Below, piece by piece: positions 17,679-30,313 of a stretch of DNA of 64,000 bases. Location of the stretch: NCBI RefSeq assembly GCF_030758975.1, contig NZ_CP132359.1, forward strand, positions 124,001-188,000, read 5' to 3'. The stretch comes from Bosea beijingensis. GTDB lineage: Bacteria > Pseudomonadota > Alphaproteobacteria > Rhizobiales > Beijerinckiaceae. Under the pieces are notes generated by a model. The model was not told where the DNA came from, did not search any database, and saw only the letters and a list, made by a program, of their open reading frames with translations. The translations under genes and the position numbers were made by a program. The stretch's first letter is position 1, and each line of letters starts with the position of its first letter.

Positions 17679-19394
17679 ATGCAGATCGACATCTTCTCGC
17701 AAGTCATCGTGCCGGTTATCGGCGGCCTTGGCATCTTCATGCTCGGGCTGGAATTCATGAGCAACGGCATCCAGTCGCTCGCCGTCAACAAGATGCGGGC
17801 GCTGCTCGCCCGGATCGCCGGCACCCCGTCCAAGGGCGTGCTCGCCGGCACCTTCATCACCGGCGTGATCCAGTCCTCGACCGCGATGACCGTCATGGTC
17901 GTCGGCCTCGTCAATGCCGGCGTCATAGGCCTCAGGCCCGCGATCAGCGTGATCATGGGCGCCAATATCGGCACGACGCTCGGCAACGGCCTGATCGCGC
18001 TGCCGCTCGGGCCGCTCGGCCTGCTGCTGGCCGGCATCTTCGCGCTGCTCCACATCTTCGCCAAGACCGACAAGGTCAAGAACATCGCGCTCGCCTGCAT
18101 GGGCTTCGCGCTGATCTTCTACGGCCTCAACCTGATGACCGGTGGCCTGCGCCCGCTCCGCAACATGCCGGAGGTGATGAGCGTGATCTCGGCGCTGAAG
18201 GCGGACACCTATCTCGGCCTGATCTACTGCGTGCTGATCGCCGCCGGCATCACCGCGATGATCCACTCCTCCTCGGCGACCATCGGCATCGTCATGGGCC
18301 TGGGCGCCGCCGGCATCCTGGACTGGAAGACCGCCGTCGCCTTCTCGCTCGGCGCCGATCTCGGCACCACCATCACCTCGTGGATGGCCTCGCTCAATCT
18401 GACGAAGAACGCCAAGCGCGCGGCGTACGCCCATATCTCGTTCAACATCATCGGCGTAGCCGTCACGATACCGCTGTTCTTCGTATCGATGGACGTGCTG
18501 ACCTGGGTCATGCAGTGGTTCGGCGGTGATCCGGGCGTCCCGGTCATGGTGAACGGCAAGGAGACCTATCCGCTGGTGCCTGTCGCTATCGGCGTCTACT
18601 CGACCTTCTTCAACATCTTCAACGTGATCCTGCTGTTCCCCTTCGTCGGTGTGTTCGAGCGGCTGCTGATGAAGGTCGGAGCGAGCGCCACGGACGAGAT
18701 GGAGGATTATTCGCAGCCGCGCTATCTGGTGAAGGCGCATGACCATGCGCAGGCGGTGCAGGCGATCCAGCGCGAGACCGGGCGTTATCTCGAGGCCGCC
18801 CGGCTCTTCGTCGATATCGCTCGCGGCAAGCCCGACGCGCCGGACAAGATCGAGGAGCACTATGCCGCGATCGACATCCTCAACCGCGACATCCGCGCCT
18901 ACACCTCCGGCATGTTCACGCCCGAGATGCCCTATGCGCGGGCCGATCTCGTCGCGAGCCTGATCGAGGAAGAGGATTTTACCGCAAGCCTCGGCGAGAC
19001 CCTCTACCAGATCGCCCGCCGCATCGAGCGCCAGCCCTTCGGCGAGCAGGGCCGCCCCCTCGTCGACACGGTGCTCGACCGCGTCTCCGAAGCCCTCGCG
19101 ACCATCGTGCCGATCGGGCAGGACCGGGCACCTGCGACCGGCATGGCCGAAGCGCGCAATGCGGAGCTCCTCGCCCTGCGCGAGCGCTGTCTGCGCCTTG
19201 GCTCCGAACTCCCCTGGGTCGAGCGCGGCGCGATCCTTGCGTTGCTCGGCAGCGCAGAACGCGCCTTCTTCCTGATCGAGCGCATCGACGCCGAACGCCG
19301 CTCGGTCTCGCGCGAGGTCGTGATGGTGCGGGCCGGTACGAAAGCCACTGAAGTAGGCCTCGGCGGCCTGAGTCCTGCGGCCGTTCCGGCCTGA
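17679..19394 (+). CDS. Na/Pi cotransporter family protein (YjbB/NptA-like)
   Basis: A 571-residue inner-membrane protein. Residues ~5-330 hold two inverted Na/Pi cotransporter repeats, each with the QSS-type signature (GVIQSSTAMTVMVVG and IHSSSATIGIVMG), and the GANIGTTLGN and GADLGTTITS turns. Residues ~350-560 form a cytoplasmic PhoU-like helical domain. Relatives export or import phosphate. The ATG at 17679 starts right at the first membrane helix; an upstream in-frame ATG at 17619 adds a Pro/Arg-rich stretch and is unlikely. Confidence 0.9.
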   Translation: MQIDIFSQVIVPVIGGLGIFMLGLEFMSNGIQSLAVNKMRALLARIAGTPSKGVLAGTFITGVIQSSTAMTVMVVGLVNAGVIGLRPAISVIMGANIGTTLGNGLIALPLGPLGLLLAGIFALLHIFAKTDKVKNIALACMGFALIFYGLNLMTGGLRPLRNMPEVMSVISALKADTYLGLIYCVLIAAGITAMIHSSSATIGIVMGLGAAGILDWKTAVAFSLGADLGTTITSWMASLNLTKNAKRAAYAHISFNIIGVAVTIPLFFVSMDVLTWVMQWFGGDPGVPVMVNGKETYPLVPVAIGVYSTFFNIFNVILLFPFVGVFERLLMKVGASATDEMEDYSQPRYLVKAHDHAQAVQAIQRETGRYLEAARLFVDIARGKPDAPDKIEEHYAAIDILNRDIRAYTSGMFTPEMPYARADLVASLIEEEDFTASLGETLYQIARRIERQPFGEQGRPLVDTVLDRVSEALATIVPIGQDRAPATGMAEARNAELLALRERCLRLGSELPWVERGAILALLGSAERAFFLIERIDAERRSVSREVVMVRAGTKATEVGLGGLSPAAVPA

Positions 19395-19419
19395 ACCGGC
19401 ACTCGACACCGCGAACGCG

Positions 19420-19443
19420 AAAGCCGCCCCATGGGGCGGCTTT
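19420..19443. terminator. Bidirectional intrinsic terminator
   Basis: A perfect 11-bp stem, AAAGCCGCCCC with GGGGCGGCTTT, around an AT loop, lies between the convergent Na/Pi and GNAT genes. The flanking A and T tracts let it work in both directions. Confidence 0.85.
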
Positions 19444-19449
19444 CTTGCG

Positions 19450-19884
19450 TCAGAGCAGCTTGGTGAAGACGATCTGCCCGTCGAGGCCCCGGCCCATGTC
19501 GCGCCAGCCATGGCGGACATAGAAGCGCTCCGCCCGCGTGCCGGCCCCGGTTTCGAGCCAGGCCTGGGCATGGCCAGCCGCCTTCAAGCCGGCAAGCGCC
19601 GCATCCATGAGGGCGCGGCCATGACCTCGCCCCTCCTGCGCCGGGTCGATGAAAAGGGCCCAGATCAGGCCGGTCTGATGGTTGGCGCAGGCGAAGCCCG
19701 CGATCGCGCCGGCGCTTTCGGCAACCAGGAAGATCGCGTTATCGCGATACCAGGCGACGTCTTCGTCGGTGACCTTCGAGGGATCGCTCAGGATGTTCTC
19801 GCGAACGCCCATGCGGATGGCACGGATGCGCGGCTCATCTGCCGCCACCGCCTTGCGGATCAGCCTTGCCTCATCAGTCGTCAC
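19450..19884 (-). CDS. GNAT-family N-acetyltransferase
   Basis: A 144-residue single-domain acetyltransferase. The acetyl-CoA loop region is visible as DPAQEGRGHGRALMDAAL (about residues 78-95), followed by AWLETGAGTRAERFYVRHGW, typical of GNAT enzymes of unknown substrate. The start is GTG 19884, which has GGAGA 6 nt upstream; GTG 19890 would sit on that site. It lies 55 nt after metH on the same strand and could be read through from it. Confidence 0.85.
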   Translation of the reverse strand: MTTDEARLIRKAVAADEPRIRAIRMGVRENILSDPSKVTDEDVAWYRDNAIFLVAESAGAIAGFACANHQTGLIWALFIDPAQEGRGHGRALMDAALAGLKAAGHAQAWLETGAGTRAERFYVRHGWRDMGRGLDGQIVFTKLL

Positions 19885-19939
19885 GAGCACTCTCCATCGC
19901 TACGGCAGGCGTGATGCCCGCCACAGCGCTGGAAGGCAA

Positions 19940-23692
<3,753 letters not shown>

Positions 23693-23696
23693 AGGC

Positions 23697-24608
23697 TTAC
23701 TCCGCCGCCACGGCCTGCGCCGCTGCCTTCTCGGGCTTGAGGCCCACGAGGTGGCAGATGGCATAGACGAGGTCGGCCTTGTTCATCGTGTAGAAATGCA
23801 AGTCGGGGGCGCCGCGATCGATCAGGTCGAGCACCTGCTCGGCGCAGACGGCGGCCGCGACGAGGCGGCGGGTCGCGACGTCGTCTTCCAGCCCCTCGAA
23901 GCGGTCGGCCAGCCATTGCGGCACGCTCGCGCCGGTCTTGCGGGCGAAGTTGGCGGTCTGCTTGAAGTTCTGGACCGGGACGATGCCGGGCAGGATCGGG
24001 ATTTCGATGCCCTTGGCGCGCACCTTGTCGAGATAGCGGAAATAGACGTCGTTATCGAAGAAGAACTGGGTGATCGCCCGCGTCGCACCGGCATCGACCT
24101 TCTTCTTGAGCGCGTCGATATCGGCATCGAGCGAGGCCGCTTCCGGGTGCTTCTCGGGATAGGCCGAGACCGTGACCTCGAAATCGCCGATGCGCTTCAG
24201 GCCTGCGACGAGATCCGAGGTCTGGTGATAGCCATCCGGATGCGGCTCGTAGACCGTGCCGAGCCCGCCGGCCGGATCGCCGCGCAAAGCCACGACATGG
24301 CGCACGCCGGCATCCCAATAAGAGCGGATGACGTCGTCGATCTCGGCCTTCGAGGCCGAAACGCAGGTGAGATGGGCTGCCGGCTTCAGCGCGGTCTCCT
24401 CCACCATGCGCTTGACGGTGGCATGGGTGCGCTCGCGGGTGGAGCCTCCGGCGCCATAGGTCACCGAGACGAAGCTGGGGCCGAGCGGCTCGAGCCGGCG
24501 CACGCTGTCCCAGAGCGCGACCTCCATCTCCTCCGTCTTGGGCGGGAAGAATTCGAAGGAGACGCGCGGGCGGCGCGAGCCGTGGCGGCTGGGACGGAAA
24601 GCATTCAT
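23697..24608 (-). CDS. metF: Methylenetetrahydrofolate reductase
   Basis: MetF reduces 5,10-methylene-THF to 5-methyl-THF with FAD, supplying MetH. The 303-residue protein has [13 protein letters not shown] near the N-terminus with the catalytic glutamate, [21 protein letters not shown] and [16 protein letters not shown]. The ATG at 24608 overlaps the stop of the upstream regulator gene by one base (TGATG). Just 4 nt separate it from metH, so the three genes are one operon. Confidence 0.97.
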   Translation of the reverse strand: MNAFRPSRHGSRRPRVSFEFFPPKTEEMEVALWDSVRRLEPLGPSFVSVTYGAGGSTRERTHATVKRMVEETALKPAAHLTCVSASKAEIDDVIRSYWDAGVRHVVALRGDPAGGLGTVYEPHPDGYHQTSDLVAGLKRIGDFEVTVSAYPEKHPEAASLDADIDALKKKVDAGATRAITQFFFDNDVYFRYLDKVRAKGIEIPILPGIVPVQNFKQTANFARKTGASVPQWLADRFEGLEDDVATRRLVAAAVCAEQVLDLIDRGAPDLHFYTMNKADLVYAICHLVGLKPEKAAAQAVAAE

Positions 24609-25621
24609 CACGCAACCTCGAGATTGATCGTGCGGGCCGGCGGGTCGGCCTGGACGCGCCGGTCACGGCCACGCCAGAGCATGACCGGGAGCTGGCCCGA
24701 GCCGCCATCGGCAAGGGTGACTTCGCGGGAGAGATCGCAGGACAGGCCGGCCTCGGCGAACCAGGCGGCGATCTGCTGGCGGGAGAAGCCGAGCCGGCGA
24801 TGCGCATGCTCGGTCCGCAGGAATTCCATCTCGTGCGGCGCGAAATCGACGACGATCAGGCGCCCGCCGGGCGCCAGCATCGCCGCAGCCTCACGCACCG
24901 CCCGGCCGGGATCGTCGAGGAAATGCAGCACCTGATGGATGACGACGAGATCGAAGGAGCCGCGCGCGAAGGGCAATGCATAGATATCGCCCTGCCGCAG
25001 CTCGACGCGCGACAGCCCCGCCTGCTCCAGATTGGCTCGCGCCACCGCCAGCATCGCGTGATTGGCATCGACACCGACGGCCCGGCCGAATTTCGGCGCG
25101 ATCCGTTCCAGCATCCGGCCTGTACCCGTCCCGAGATCGAGCATCGCGCCGTGCGAGCCCTCGCCGACCGCCTCCTCGACCGCCGCCTCGACGGCATGGT
25201 CGGGCACATGCAGGCCGCGCAAGCGGTCCCAGTCGCGCGCGACGCTGGCGAAATAGCTTTGCGCCGCCTCGGCTCGCGTCGCGCGGACGGCGGCGAGCCG
25301 CTCGCGATCGGCCGCGAGCACGGGATCGGTGAGGTCGAGCCAGGCGGCTAGCGAAGCGGCGAAGGCGCCGCCCGGCCCGGTCTCGTCGAGCCGGAAGAAG
25401 GCCCAGGCGCCTTCGCGCGAACGCCGCACCAGCCCGGCCTCGGCCAAGAGCTTGAGATGGCGCGAGATGCGCGGCTGCGACTGGCCGAGAATGTCGGTCA
25501 GATCGGAGACAGAGAGCTCGCCCTCGGAGAGCAGCGCGAGAATGCGCAGCCGCGTCTCCTCGCCGGCGGCCCTGAGGCCCGCGAGAAGCACATCGGAAGA
25601 CAATGTCGTCGGCTGCCGCAC
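24608..25621 (-). CDS. ArsR-family regulator fused to a SAM-dependent methyltransferase
   Basis: A 337-residue two-domain protein. Residues ~10-90 are an ArsR winged helix (LSVSDLTDILGQSQPRISRHLKLL is the recognition region, given in part); residues ~140-310 are a class I methyltransferase with MLDLGTGTGRMLE as SAM loop. It heads the metF-metH operon and has a perfect palindrome upstream. Fusions of this kind occur next to metF in alphaproteobacteria; I infer that SAM or SAH binding to the methyltransferase fold tunes repression. No arsenic genes are nearby. Confidence 0.88.
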   Translation of the reverse strand: MRQPTTLSSDVLLAGLRAAGEETRLRILALLSEGELSVSDLTDILGQSQPRISRHLKLLAEAGLVRRSREGAWAFFRLDETGPGGAFAASLAAWLDLTDPVLAADRERLAAVRATRAEAAQSYFASVARDWDRLRGLHVPDHAVEAAVEEAVGEGSHGAMLDLGTGTGRMLERIAPKFGRAVGVDANHAMLAVARANLEQAGLSRVELRQGDIYALPFARGSFDLVVIHQVLHFLDDPGRAVREAAAMLAPGGRLIVVDFAPHEMEFLRTEHAHRRLGFSRQQIAAWFAEAGLSCDLSREVTLADGGSGQLPVMLWRGRDRRVQADPPARTINLEVA

Positions 25622-25651
25622 GCGCTGGCGTCCTTTGTCGACAAGGAAAAA

Positions 25652-25673
25652 GATATAAAGATATCTTTATATC
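25652..25673 (-). promoter_or_regulatory. Perfect 22-nt palindrome, probable operator of the met operon
   Basis: The half site GATATAAAGAT is followed at once by its exact complement ATCTTTATATC. It ends 31 nt before the start codon of the ArsR-methyltransferase gene, stands out as AT-rich in GC-rich surroundings, and suits a dimeric winged-helix regulator. Autoregulation and control of metF and metH are inferred. Confidence 0.75.
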
Positions 25674-25852
25674 GAACACGCCGTTCGTGCAAGCGGATTG
25701 TCGTGCGGAAAACAGGACGAGGCTTCTTGCTGCTCCCCTTGGAGGTAAGGCGGCTCGGCGAAGCCGAGGCGGATGGCCATGCCTACCACACTTGCGTGAT
25801 AGCCACTCCATCCGCGCGGTCGGGACATGAGGCGACGCTCAAGTACTCTTTG

Positions 25853-26338
25853 CTATTGATGCTCAGTCGCGTCACGACGCACCAATTGAAGCCGGGCATG
25901 CGCTTCGCGAAGCCAGTGATCGATTTCGCTGGGCGGGGCATCGCGTTGCTCGAGTTGGCGTCTCAATGCCTGCACTTCGCTTTCCGCAGCTTTCGCTCTC
26001 GCCATCGCATCCGCCGCTGCCATCTCGGCGTGATTTGCGCGCTCTCTTTCTTCTTGCATCGCGAAAATGGCTTTGCGGGCGACTTCGTAAGCGTCGCTGG
26101 TCACCTGTTCGGAGCGCCTCTGGGAGTCACGCAGGCGCTCTCCGACGTCTTTGATGAATTTGAGGGAACTCTCCCATTTCTGGGTGACAGCCCGCGCGTG
26201 CTCCGCGGCCGGAGGCGGCGGATGCGAAGCGTTCGAAACCAATTCGGCGAATCGCGCAAATAATTCGACATCTTCAGAATTCGGGCCGCCTTCCTTGTCG
26301 GCAGCCTCATAATCTTCAAAATTCATGGCCTGCTTCAC
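25853..26338 (-). CDS. Small coiled-coil protein, last gene of a four-gene set
   Basis: A 161-residue protein of no recognised family. The N-terminal ~35 residues are acidic (DYEAADKEGGPNSEDVELF); residues ~55-155 are charged and helical with heptad-like spacing (QEERERANHAEMAAADAMAR, RAKAAESEVQALRRQLEQRD). No membrane segment or signal peptide. The GTG at 26338 overlaps the previous stop as GTGA, implying coupling; an ATG at 26326 is an alternative. A structural role with the neighbouring coiled-coil proteins is inferred. Confidence 0.7.
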   Translation of the reverse strand: MKQAMNFEDYEAADKEGGPNSEDVELFARFAELVSNASHPPPPAAEHARAVTQKWESSLKFIKDVGERLRDSQRRSEQVTSDAYEVARKAIFAMQEERERANHAEMAAADAMARAKAAESEVQALRRQLEQRDAPPSEIDHWLREAHARLQLVRRDATEHQ

Positions 26339-26814
26339 GGCAAGATGCTTGAAAGCTCGAACTCGATCGCGTTCTGCAGCCCGGTAAGGTAATTCTCTGC
26401 CTCAACTGCCCGTGATTCAGCCTGTTTCAACTGCCCCCGCAGCTCAATCTCACGCGCAGCCAGTTCCTCGCACTGCGCAATCGCGGCAACCGCAAGAGCA
26501 CTTGCTTCCACATTGGCCTTCTCTGCAGCCTTGGCCCTGTCGTGCCAACCTCTGACAAGCGCATTCAGCTTGTCAGCCTCCTTTTGGCTCTCATGCTTTT
26601 CTTGGGAAAGTTGATCCCGAAGCGCCGCAATCTGACGCCTCGCAACCTCGTTCTCGTTTTGCAGCGTCCTGATCATCTCTGCCGCTCGCTCGACGCAAGC
26701 GAGCGTCGAATGAAAGCCGGGATCGTTTTGGAGCTGGGCGGCGCGGTGGGCCGTCTTTTCGGCAGGAGCCGCTGCTTCGGCGACCAGCATCGGATATCGC
26801 ATGGGTTCGGTCAT
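26335..26814 (-). CDS. Small coiled-coil protein, third gene of the set
   Basis: A 159-residue protein from the ATG at 26814 (MTEPMRYPM); the frame is open to 26895 but that part is Arg-rich and unlike its relatives. Residues ~45-145 look like one long coiled coil. It ends RAVEAENYLTGLQNAIE...SIL, very like the end of the protein encoded at 26935-27435 (RAEEAEAWLSKLHDAVV...PIL), so the two appear paralogous. Function unknown. It overlaps the next gene by 4 nt. Confidence 0.7.
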   Translation of the reverse strand: MTEPMRYPMLVAEAAAPAEKTAHRAAQLQNDPGFHSTLACVERAAEMIRTLQNENEVARRQIAALRDQLSQEKHESQKEADKLNALVRGWHDRAKAAEKANVEASALAVAAIAQCEELAAREIELRGQLKQAESRAVEAENYLTGLQNAIEFELSSILP

Positions 26815-26934
26815 GTTATCTGTGAGAACCAAATCGAGATGCTCAAAGCGGCGATTGAAATGCCGGAAAGCTGACTTCCGCACGTCACGCCGCAATCAAG
26901 CTCGGCTCCCCCAGCCCAGCAGATTCGCGACGAT

Positions 26935-27435
26935 CTAGTTTTGAACCGAACTGGCCTGGATATCTTCGGGCTGCTGCAGCTCTTCGCCTTTACCGAGAAT
27001 AGGAGCAAAGGAAGCGACGACGGCGTCGTGCAACTTGCTGAGCCATGCCTCGGCTTCCTCTGCCCGCGTCTCCGCTGCGCTCGCTTTCGCCTCGGACTGC
27101 GCCAACTTGACCTCGCCGGCTGCGATGAGGTCGGTGAGGCGCTTGATTTCGGCATTGGCCTCCGTGAGAACCTCCGCGAGGTGCTGCTCGAGCTGGCTGG
27201 CCCGCTCTTCGCCGACACGGATCGCCTCGCTTGCCTCTCGAACGAGTTCAAGCGCGGCAGCCCAGTCTCGCGTAGCAGGCACATCGGCTTGCGCGGCGGG
27301 CTGTTCGACAATCGGGAGCGCCAACGAGACAACCTTTTCGCTGACAGGAAGCGGGGAGATCTGACGTTGGCGGGCCGCGTGGGCGTTCAGAGCGGGAACG
27401 AACGCGGCGATACCTTTGAGCGCTTGATCGGTCAC
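26935..27435 (-). CDS. Small coiled-coil protein, second gene of the set
   Basis: A 166-residue protein of unknown function. The first ~55 residues are low in charge and Pro/Ala-rich; residues ~60-150 are helical and heptad-like (ERASQLEQHLAEVLTEANAE, RAEEAEAWLSKLHDAVV). The C-terminal motif RAxEAExxLxxLxxA(V/I)xxxxxxIL is shared with the next gene. It starts 51 nt after the large coiled-coil gene and is probably in one transcript with it. Confidence 0.7.
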   Translation of the reverse strand: MTDQALKGIAAFVPALNAHAARQRQISPLPVSEKVVSLALPIVEQPAAQADVPATRDWAAALELVREASEAIRVGEERASQLEQHLAEVLTEANAEIKRLTDLIAAGEVKLAQSEAKASAAETRAEEAEAWLSKLHDAVVASFAPILGKGEELQQPEDIQASSVQN

Positions 27436-27486
27436 GGTTTCATCCTGGCTTTCGAGAACGCTCTCCCGGGAAAGCGATTTCTATCG

Positions 27487-28980
27487 TCAAACTGGCTTGG
27501 CAGGCGCTGCGAACGGACGGACATTACTGCTATCGCCGCTTTGCTCGGCTTCGTGATCGATCTCGGCCTTCGTCTCATCGCGCCAATGGCGGCCAGAGCG
27601 CTTCAAGGCCTCATGCTGCTTTTGCAAGGCAACTCTCGTTTCCCGCGCGATGTCGAGAGCGCCCTGCAACAGGGTTCTTTCCGAGCGCTCGTTCTCGAGA
27701 TCCTCGGCCAGCCGCCGGTTGCCGATCTCGAGCTCGGCACGGGTCGCCTCATGTTTGCGCGTCAGCTCGGCGATGCGGTCGGTCAAGCTGGTATTGCGCA
27801 TCGTCGCCTGATCCAGCGCCGAATCCTTCGCTGCCATCGCCTTGTTGAGCATTGCGGCACGGCTATCGAGCTCGGTCCTGACGCGCTGAGCTTCCTGGAA
27901 GCGCTCGGTTTGCCGCACGAGATCCGCCTGCAAGGCCTCGACGCGGCGCTCGGCTGTCGCCCTGGCGATGCTCGCTTCCTTCAAATTGCGCTCGGCAGTC
28001 CGATGCGCCTCATCCTTCTCTCGAAGAAGATTGCGCGTCTGCGACAGCAACTGATCGTTCGTCGCGGCACGATTCTCGGCTGCTTCAAGCTTCATGCCCA
28101 GCGCAGCACGCTCGGTCTTGTAACTGCCAACCTCGACCTCGTTCTGCGCCTCCAGACGCTCGCGCGCCTCCTTCTCGCCGACCAGATCGGCCTCGACCGT
28201 GCGCAGCCGGTGCCGGCTGGCTTCAGCCGTTCCTTCCAGATCCTTGAAGCGCTCGGTCAGTTCAGCCAGATGGGTGCTCTGCTCCTCGCTCAGAAGCTGC
28301 AGCTTGCGGCTCTCCTGGTCGAGGATACCCAAACGTTCCCGTGCGGTGAGAAGTTCATGTTCCGATCGCGAAAGCGCTGAATCGGCGGCCTGCGCTTCCA
28401 AGCGCAGGGCCTTGTTCTCGCTGGCGAGGGCCTTGGCCAGCTCCGTCTCGCCGAAAAGCTGACGCTCCAGGTTTTCGGTCGCCAGAGTCTTGTCGCGCAG
28501 CGCGATCGTTTGCTCCGAAATCAGGCGCTCGCGATCCATGAGATCGCTCTCGGCCCGATCCGCCCTGGCCAACGCTTCGGAAAGATCATTGGCGACGACG
28601 CCGGACTTAAAGAGCGCATCGGTCAGATCCTGCCGAACGGCTGCCAAGGACTGGCGTTCCTGCGAAAGCGAAACTTCCAGCTCGGCGATCCGCATGCCGG
28701 AGCGAGGCAACTCGTCGCTGATCTGGACCAGCGGCTCAAGAATAGACGAAAAATCGTCCCGCAAGCTTCGCAGATCATCGAGGCGATCCATCATCGCACC
28801 GATGCGCTGCCTTACGACCTCATCGCGCTGGCCGATGGCATCCAGAGCGAGAGGCTTCGACGCAAGCTTGGCTGGCTGATGACCGGAAAGCGACTGAGCG
28901 TCACGCGAAGGCTCGACTCCAGCCTCCCCCTGAGGAGAAGGCGCCCCCGAGAGCACACTGCGGAAGGCTTTCCACGCCAT
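27487..28980 (-). CDS. Large coiled-coil protein resembling crescentin-like filament proteins
   Basis: A 497-residue protein. An N-terminal tail of about 50 residues, starting with a possible amphipathic helix (MAWKAFRSVLSG) and then Pro/Ser-rich, is followed by nearly 400 residues of continuous heptad-rich sequence (about 55-465) and a short polar tail. There is no ATPase motif, hinge or membrane helix, which argues against SMC and for a filament or scaffold protein. The layout recalls crescentin of Caulobacter, but no residue-level homology could be tested. First gene of the four-gene set. Confidence 0.7.
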   Translation of the reverse strand: MAWKAFRSVLSGAPSPQGEAGVEPSRDAQSLSGHQPAKLASKPLALDAIGQRDEVVRQRIGAMMDRLDDLRSLRDDFSSILEPLVQISDELPRSGMRIAELEVSLSQERQSLAAVRQDLTDALFKSGVVANDLSEALARADRAESDLMDRERLISEQTIALRDKTLATENLERQLFGETELAKALASENKALRLEAQAADSALSRSEHELLTARERLGILDQESRKLQLLSEEQSTHLAELTERFKDLEGTAEASRHRLRTVEADLVGEKEARERLEAQNEVEVGSYKTERAALGMKLEAAENRAATNDQLLSQTRNLLREKDEAHRTAERNLKEASIARATAERRVEALQADLVRQTERFQEAQRVRTELDSRAAMLNKAMAAKDSALDQATMRNTSLTDRIAELTRKHEATRAELEIGNRRLAEDLENERSERTLLQGALDIARETRVALQKQHEALKRSGRHWRDETKAEIDHEAEQSGDSSNVRPFAAPAKPV

Positions 28981-29633
28981 GACGCCTCACTACCCCGTTT
29001 TCGGATCATGAGCTCAGGCTTGAGGCCGCGGATGCGAATCGCATTCCAGAGAAACCAACTCGGGAGATCTTGAGATCCGCAAATCTCAACGAAACCCAAG
29101 CCGATATGTCTTGGAGGGCGAAACACGAAACGCAGATAAGCTGAAACTCTATTTTATTTATTTGAACAACCTATGGATATCATTAGGACGACGCTTCGTC
29201 CAGCAGAAAAAGCTCAAATTTAACTGAACGTTAACGAGATTGGTCTGGCTTGTGTCGCTGGGCCAGCCTGCGACCCACACCAGCGCACCGGAGATCGCTC
29301 TCCTGGAGCGCTTCGGTCTCTGCATCGCGAAGATGGGCAGCCGCGCCGCTGCTGGTTGTGAGCCGGGCCACGCGAGGGCGCCACCGACATCGTTTCGACA
29401 TCAGCGCGCAGCCGTCGATCATAAGCGCCGCCAGGCTCCGGGCATCCCCTGGGTGCTCAGAGCAGAAAACCCCGCAGGTCAGGCCTGGACGGGGCTTTCG
29501 GCGCATCATGTCACGTCAAAAACCATCGCGCCGGACACATGGCGAGAGGCCGGTCCGGTCGTCACTTGCTAGGCGCGCGCTCGCCCGCACCCCGCCGCGC
29601 GCGGCAGGCGAGCCCTGCGGCGACAGAATAGTC
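28981..29633. other. Intergenic region between cspA and the coiled-coil genes
   Basis: 653 nt. The part next to the coiled-coil gene (about 29000-29230) is AT-rich for this genome, with TATTTTATTTATTTGAACAA at 29149-29168, and should hold that operon's promoter. The rest holds a terminator hairpin (29467-29497). Short open frames on both strands show no family features. Confidence 0.5.
29467..29497 (-). terminator. Probable intrinsic terminator downstream of cspA
   Basis: CCCCG (29470-29474) pairs with CGGGG (29490-29494), with an inner CAGG/CCTG extension; read on the minus strand the stem is followed by TTTTC. It lies about 140 nt after the cspA stop. Confidence 0.6.
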
Positions 29634-29837
29634 TCAGAGCACTTTCAGATCGCCCGCGGCCGTCTTGCCGCGCTCGGTCTTCAGCTCGAATGAAACCTTC
29701 TGCCCCTCCGTCAGCGTCATCATGCCGGCCTCTTTCACGGCCGTGATGTGTACGAACACATCCTTGCCGCCTTCCGCCGGTTGAATGAAGCCGAACCCCT
29801 TCTCAGTATTGAACCACTTCACGGTTCCGGTCGCCAT
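29634..29837 (-). CDS. cspA: Cold-shock family RNA-binding protein
   Basis: A 67-residue single cold-shock domain protein. RNP1 is visible as KGFGFIQP and RNP2 as VFVHITAV, after the hallmark [12 protein letters not shown] start. It binds single-stranded nucleic acid and may act as an RNA chaperone. The ATG at 29837 matches the family start; an in-frame ATG at 29858 would add seven residues. Whether it is cold induced cannot be told. Confidence 0.96.
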   Translation of the reverse strand: MATGTVKWFNTEKGFGFIQPAEGGKDVFVHITAVKEAGMMTLTEGQKVSFELKTERGKTAAGDLKVL

Positions 29838-30313
29838 CGCCACATCCCTCGAAGCCAAAGCGTCTCACACCGGCACTGAACGCATGGCTCCTATGCCGGC
29901 AAGGGAAGGATTGACCGAAAACCGATCCTTGTCGAGATGAAAGGACAGGCAGGCCCTGCCTCCCTTCGTCAAGATTTTGTCAACGCGATCCGTGTCTTGG
30001 CCGCCGCGCGACAAGATCCGTCCAGACGGCCCCGATCGCTGCCGCGCTGGCGACGTAGCGTCCCCGCGCGTCATGAGTGTCGCATTCCTGCGCTCTCAAC
30101 CTCCAGCCTGTTCTCTCGCTCTTGCCGACTGCGAGCATCACCTTGGCGAAATCCTTGAAGCCGCGCGGAAATCGCGCGGCCATGAAAGCAGTCAGGCCAC
30201 GACATCCTCGCAGCGTCGCTCCGGACGCGCCGGTTTCGAGCAAGCCCGACTGAAACGCCCCAGCATCCGGCGCGACCCTTGCCTGCAAGCGGCCAGCCGA
30301 TACAGGCCTCGCC
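29838..30313. other. Intergenic region upstream of cspA
   Basis: 476 nt with no recognisable gene. On the minus strand a TTGACA (complement of 29978-29983) lies about 140 nt ahead of cspA and could be a -35 box, giving a long leader as is common for cold-shock genes; a matching -10 is not clear. The leader would contain a 15-nt perfect inverted repeat (AGGCAGG-C-CCTGCCT, 29947-29961). Confidence 0.4.

Noticed and set aside
17355..19571. A 738-codon open frame on the minus strand
   Set aside because: Antisense to the Na/Pi cotransporter gene, which has membrane repeats and QSS-type motifs.
23693..25651. Possible B12 or SAM riboswitch ahead of the met genes
   Set aside because: metH and metF follow their upstream genes at 4 nt or with overlap, and only about 30 nt separate the operator palindrome from the first start codon, leaving no room for a riboswitch.
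29240..29572. A 110-codon open frame between cspA and the coiled-coil genes
   Set aside because: No recognisable motif, no ribosome site, and it runs through a terminator hairpin.
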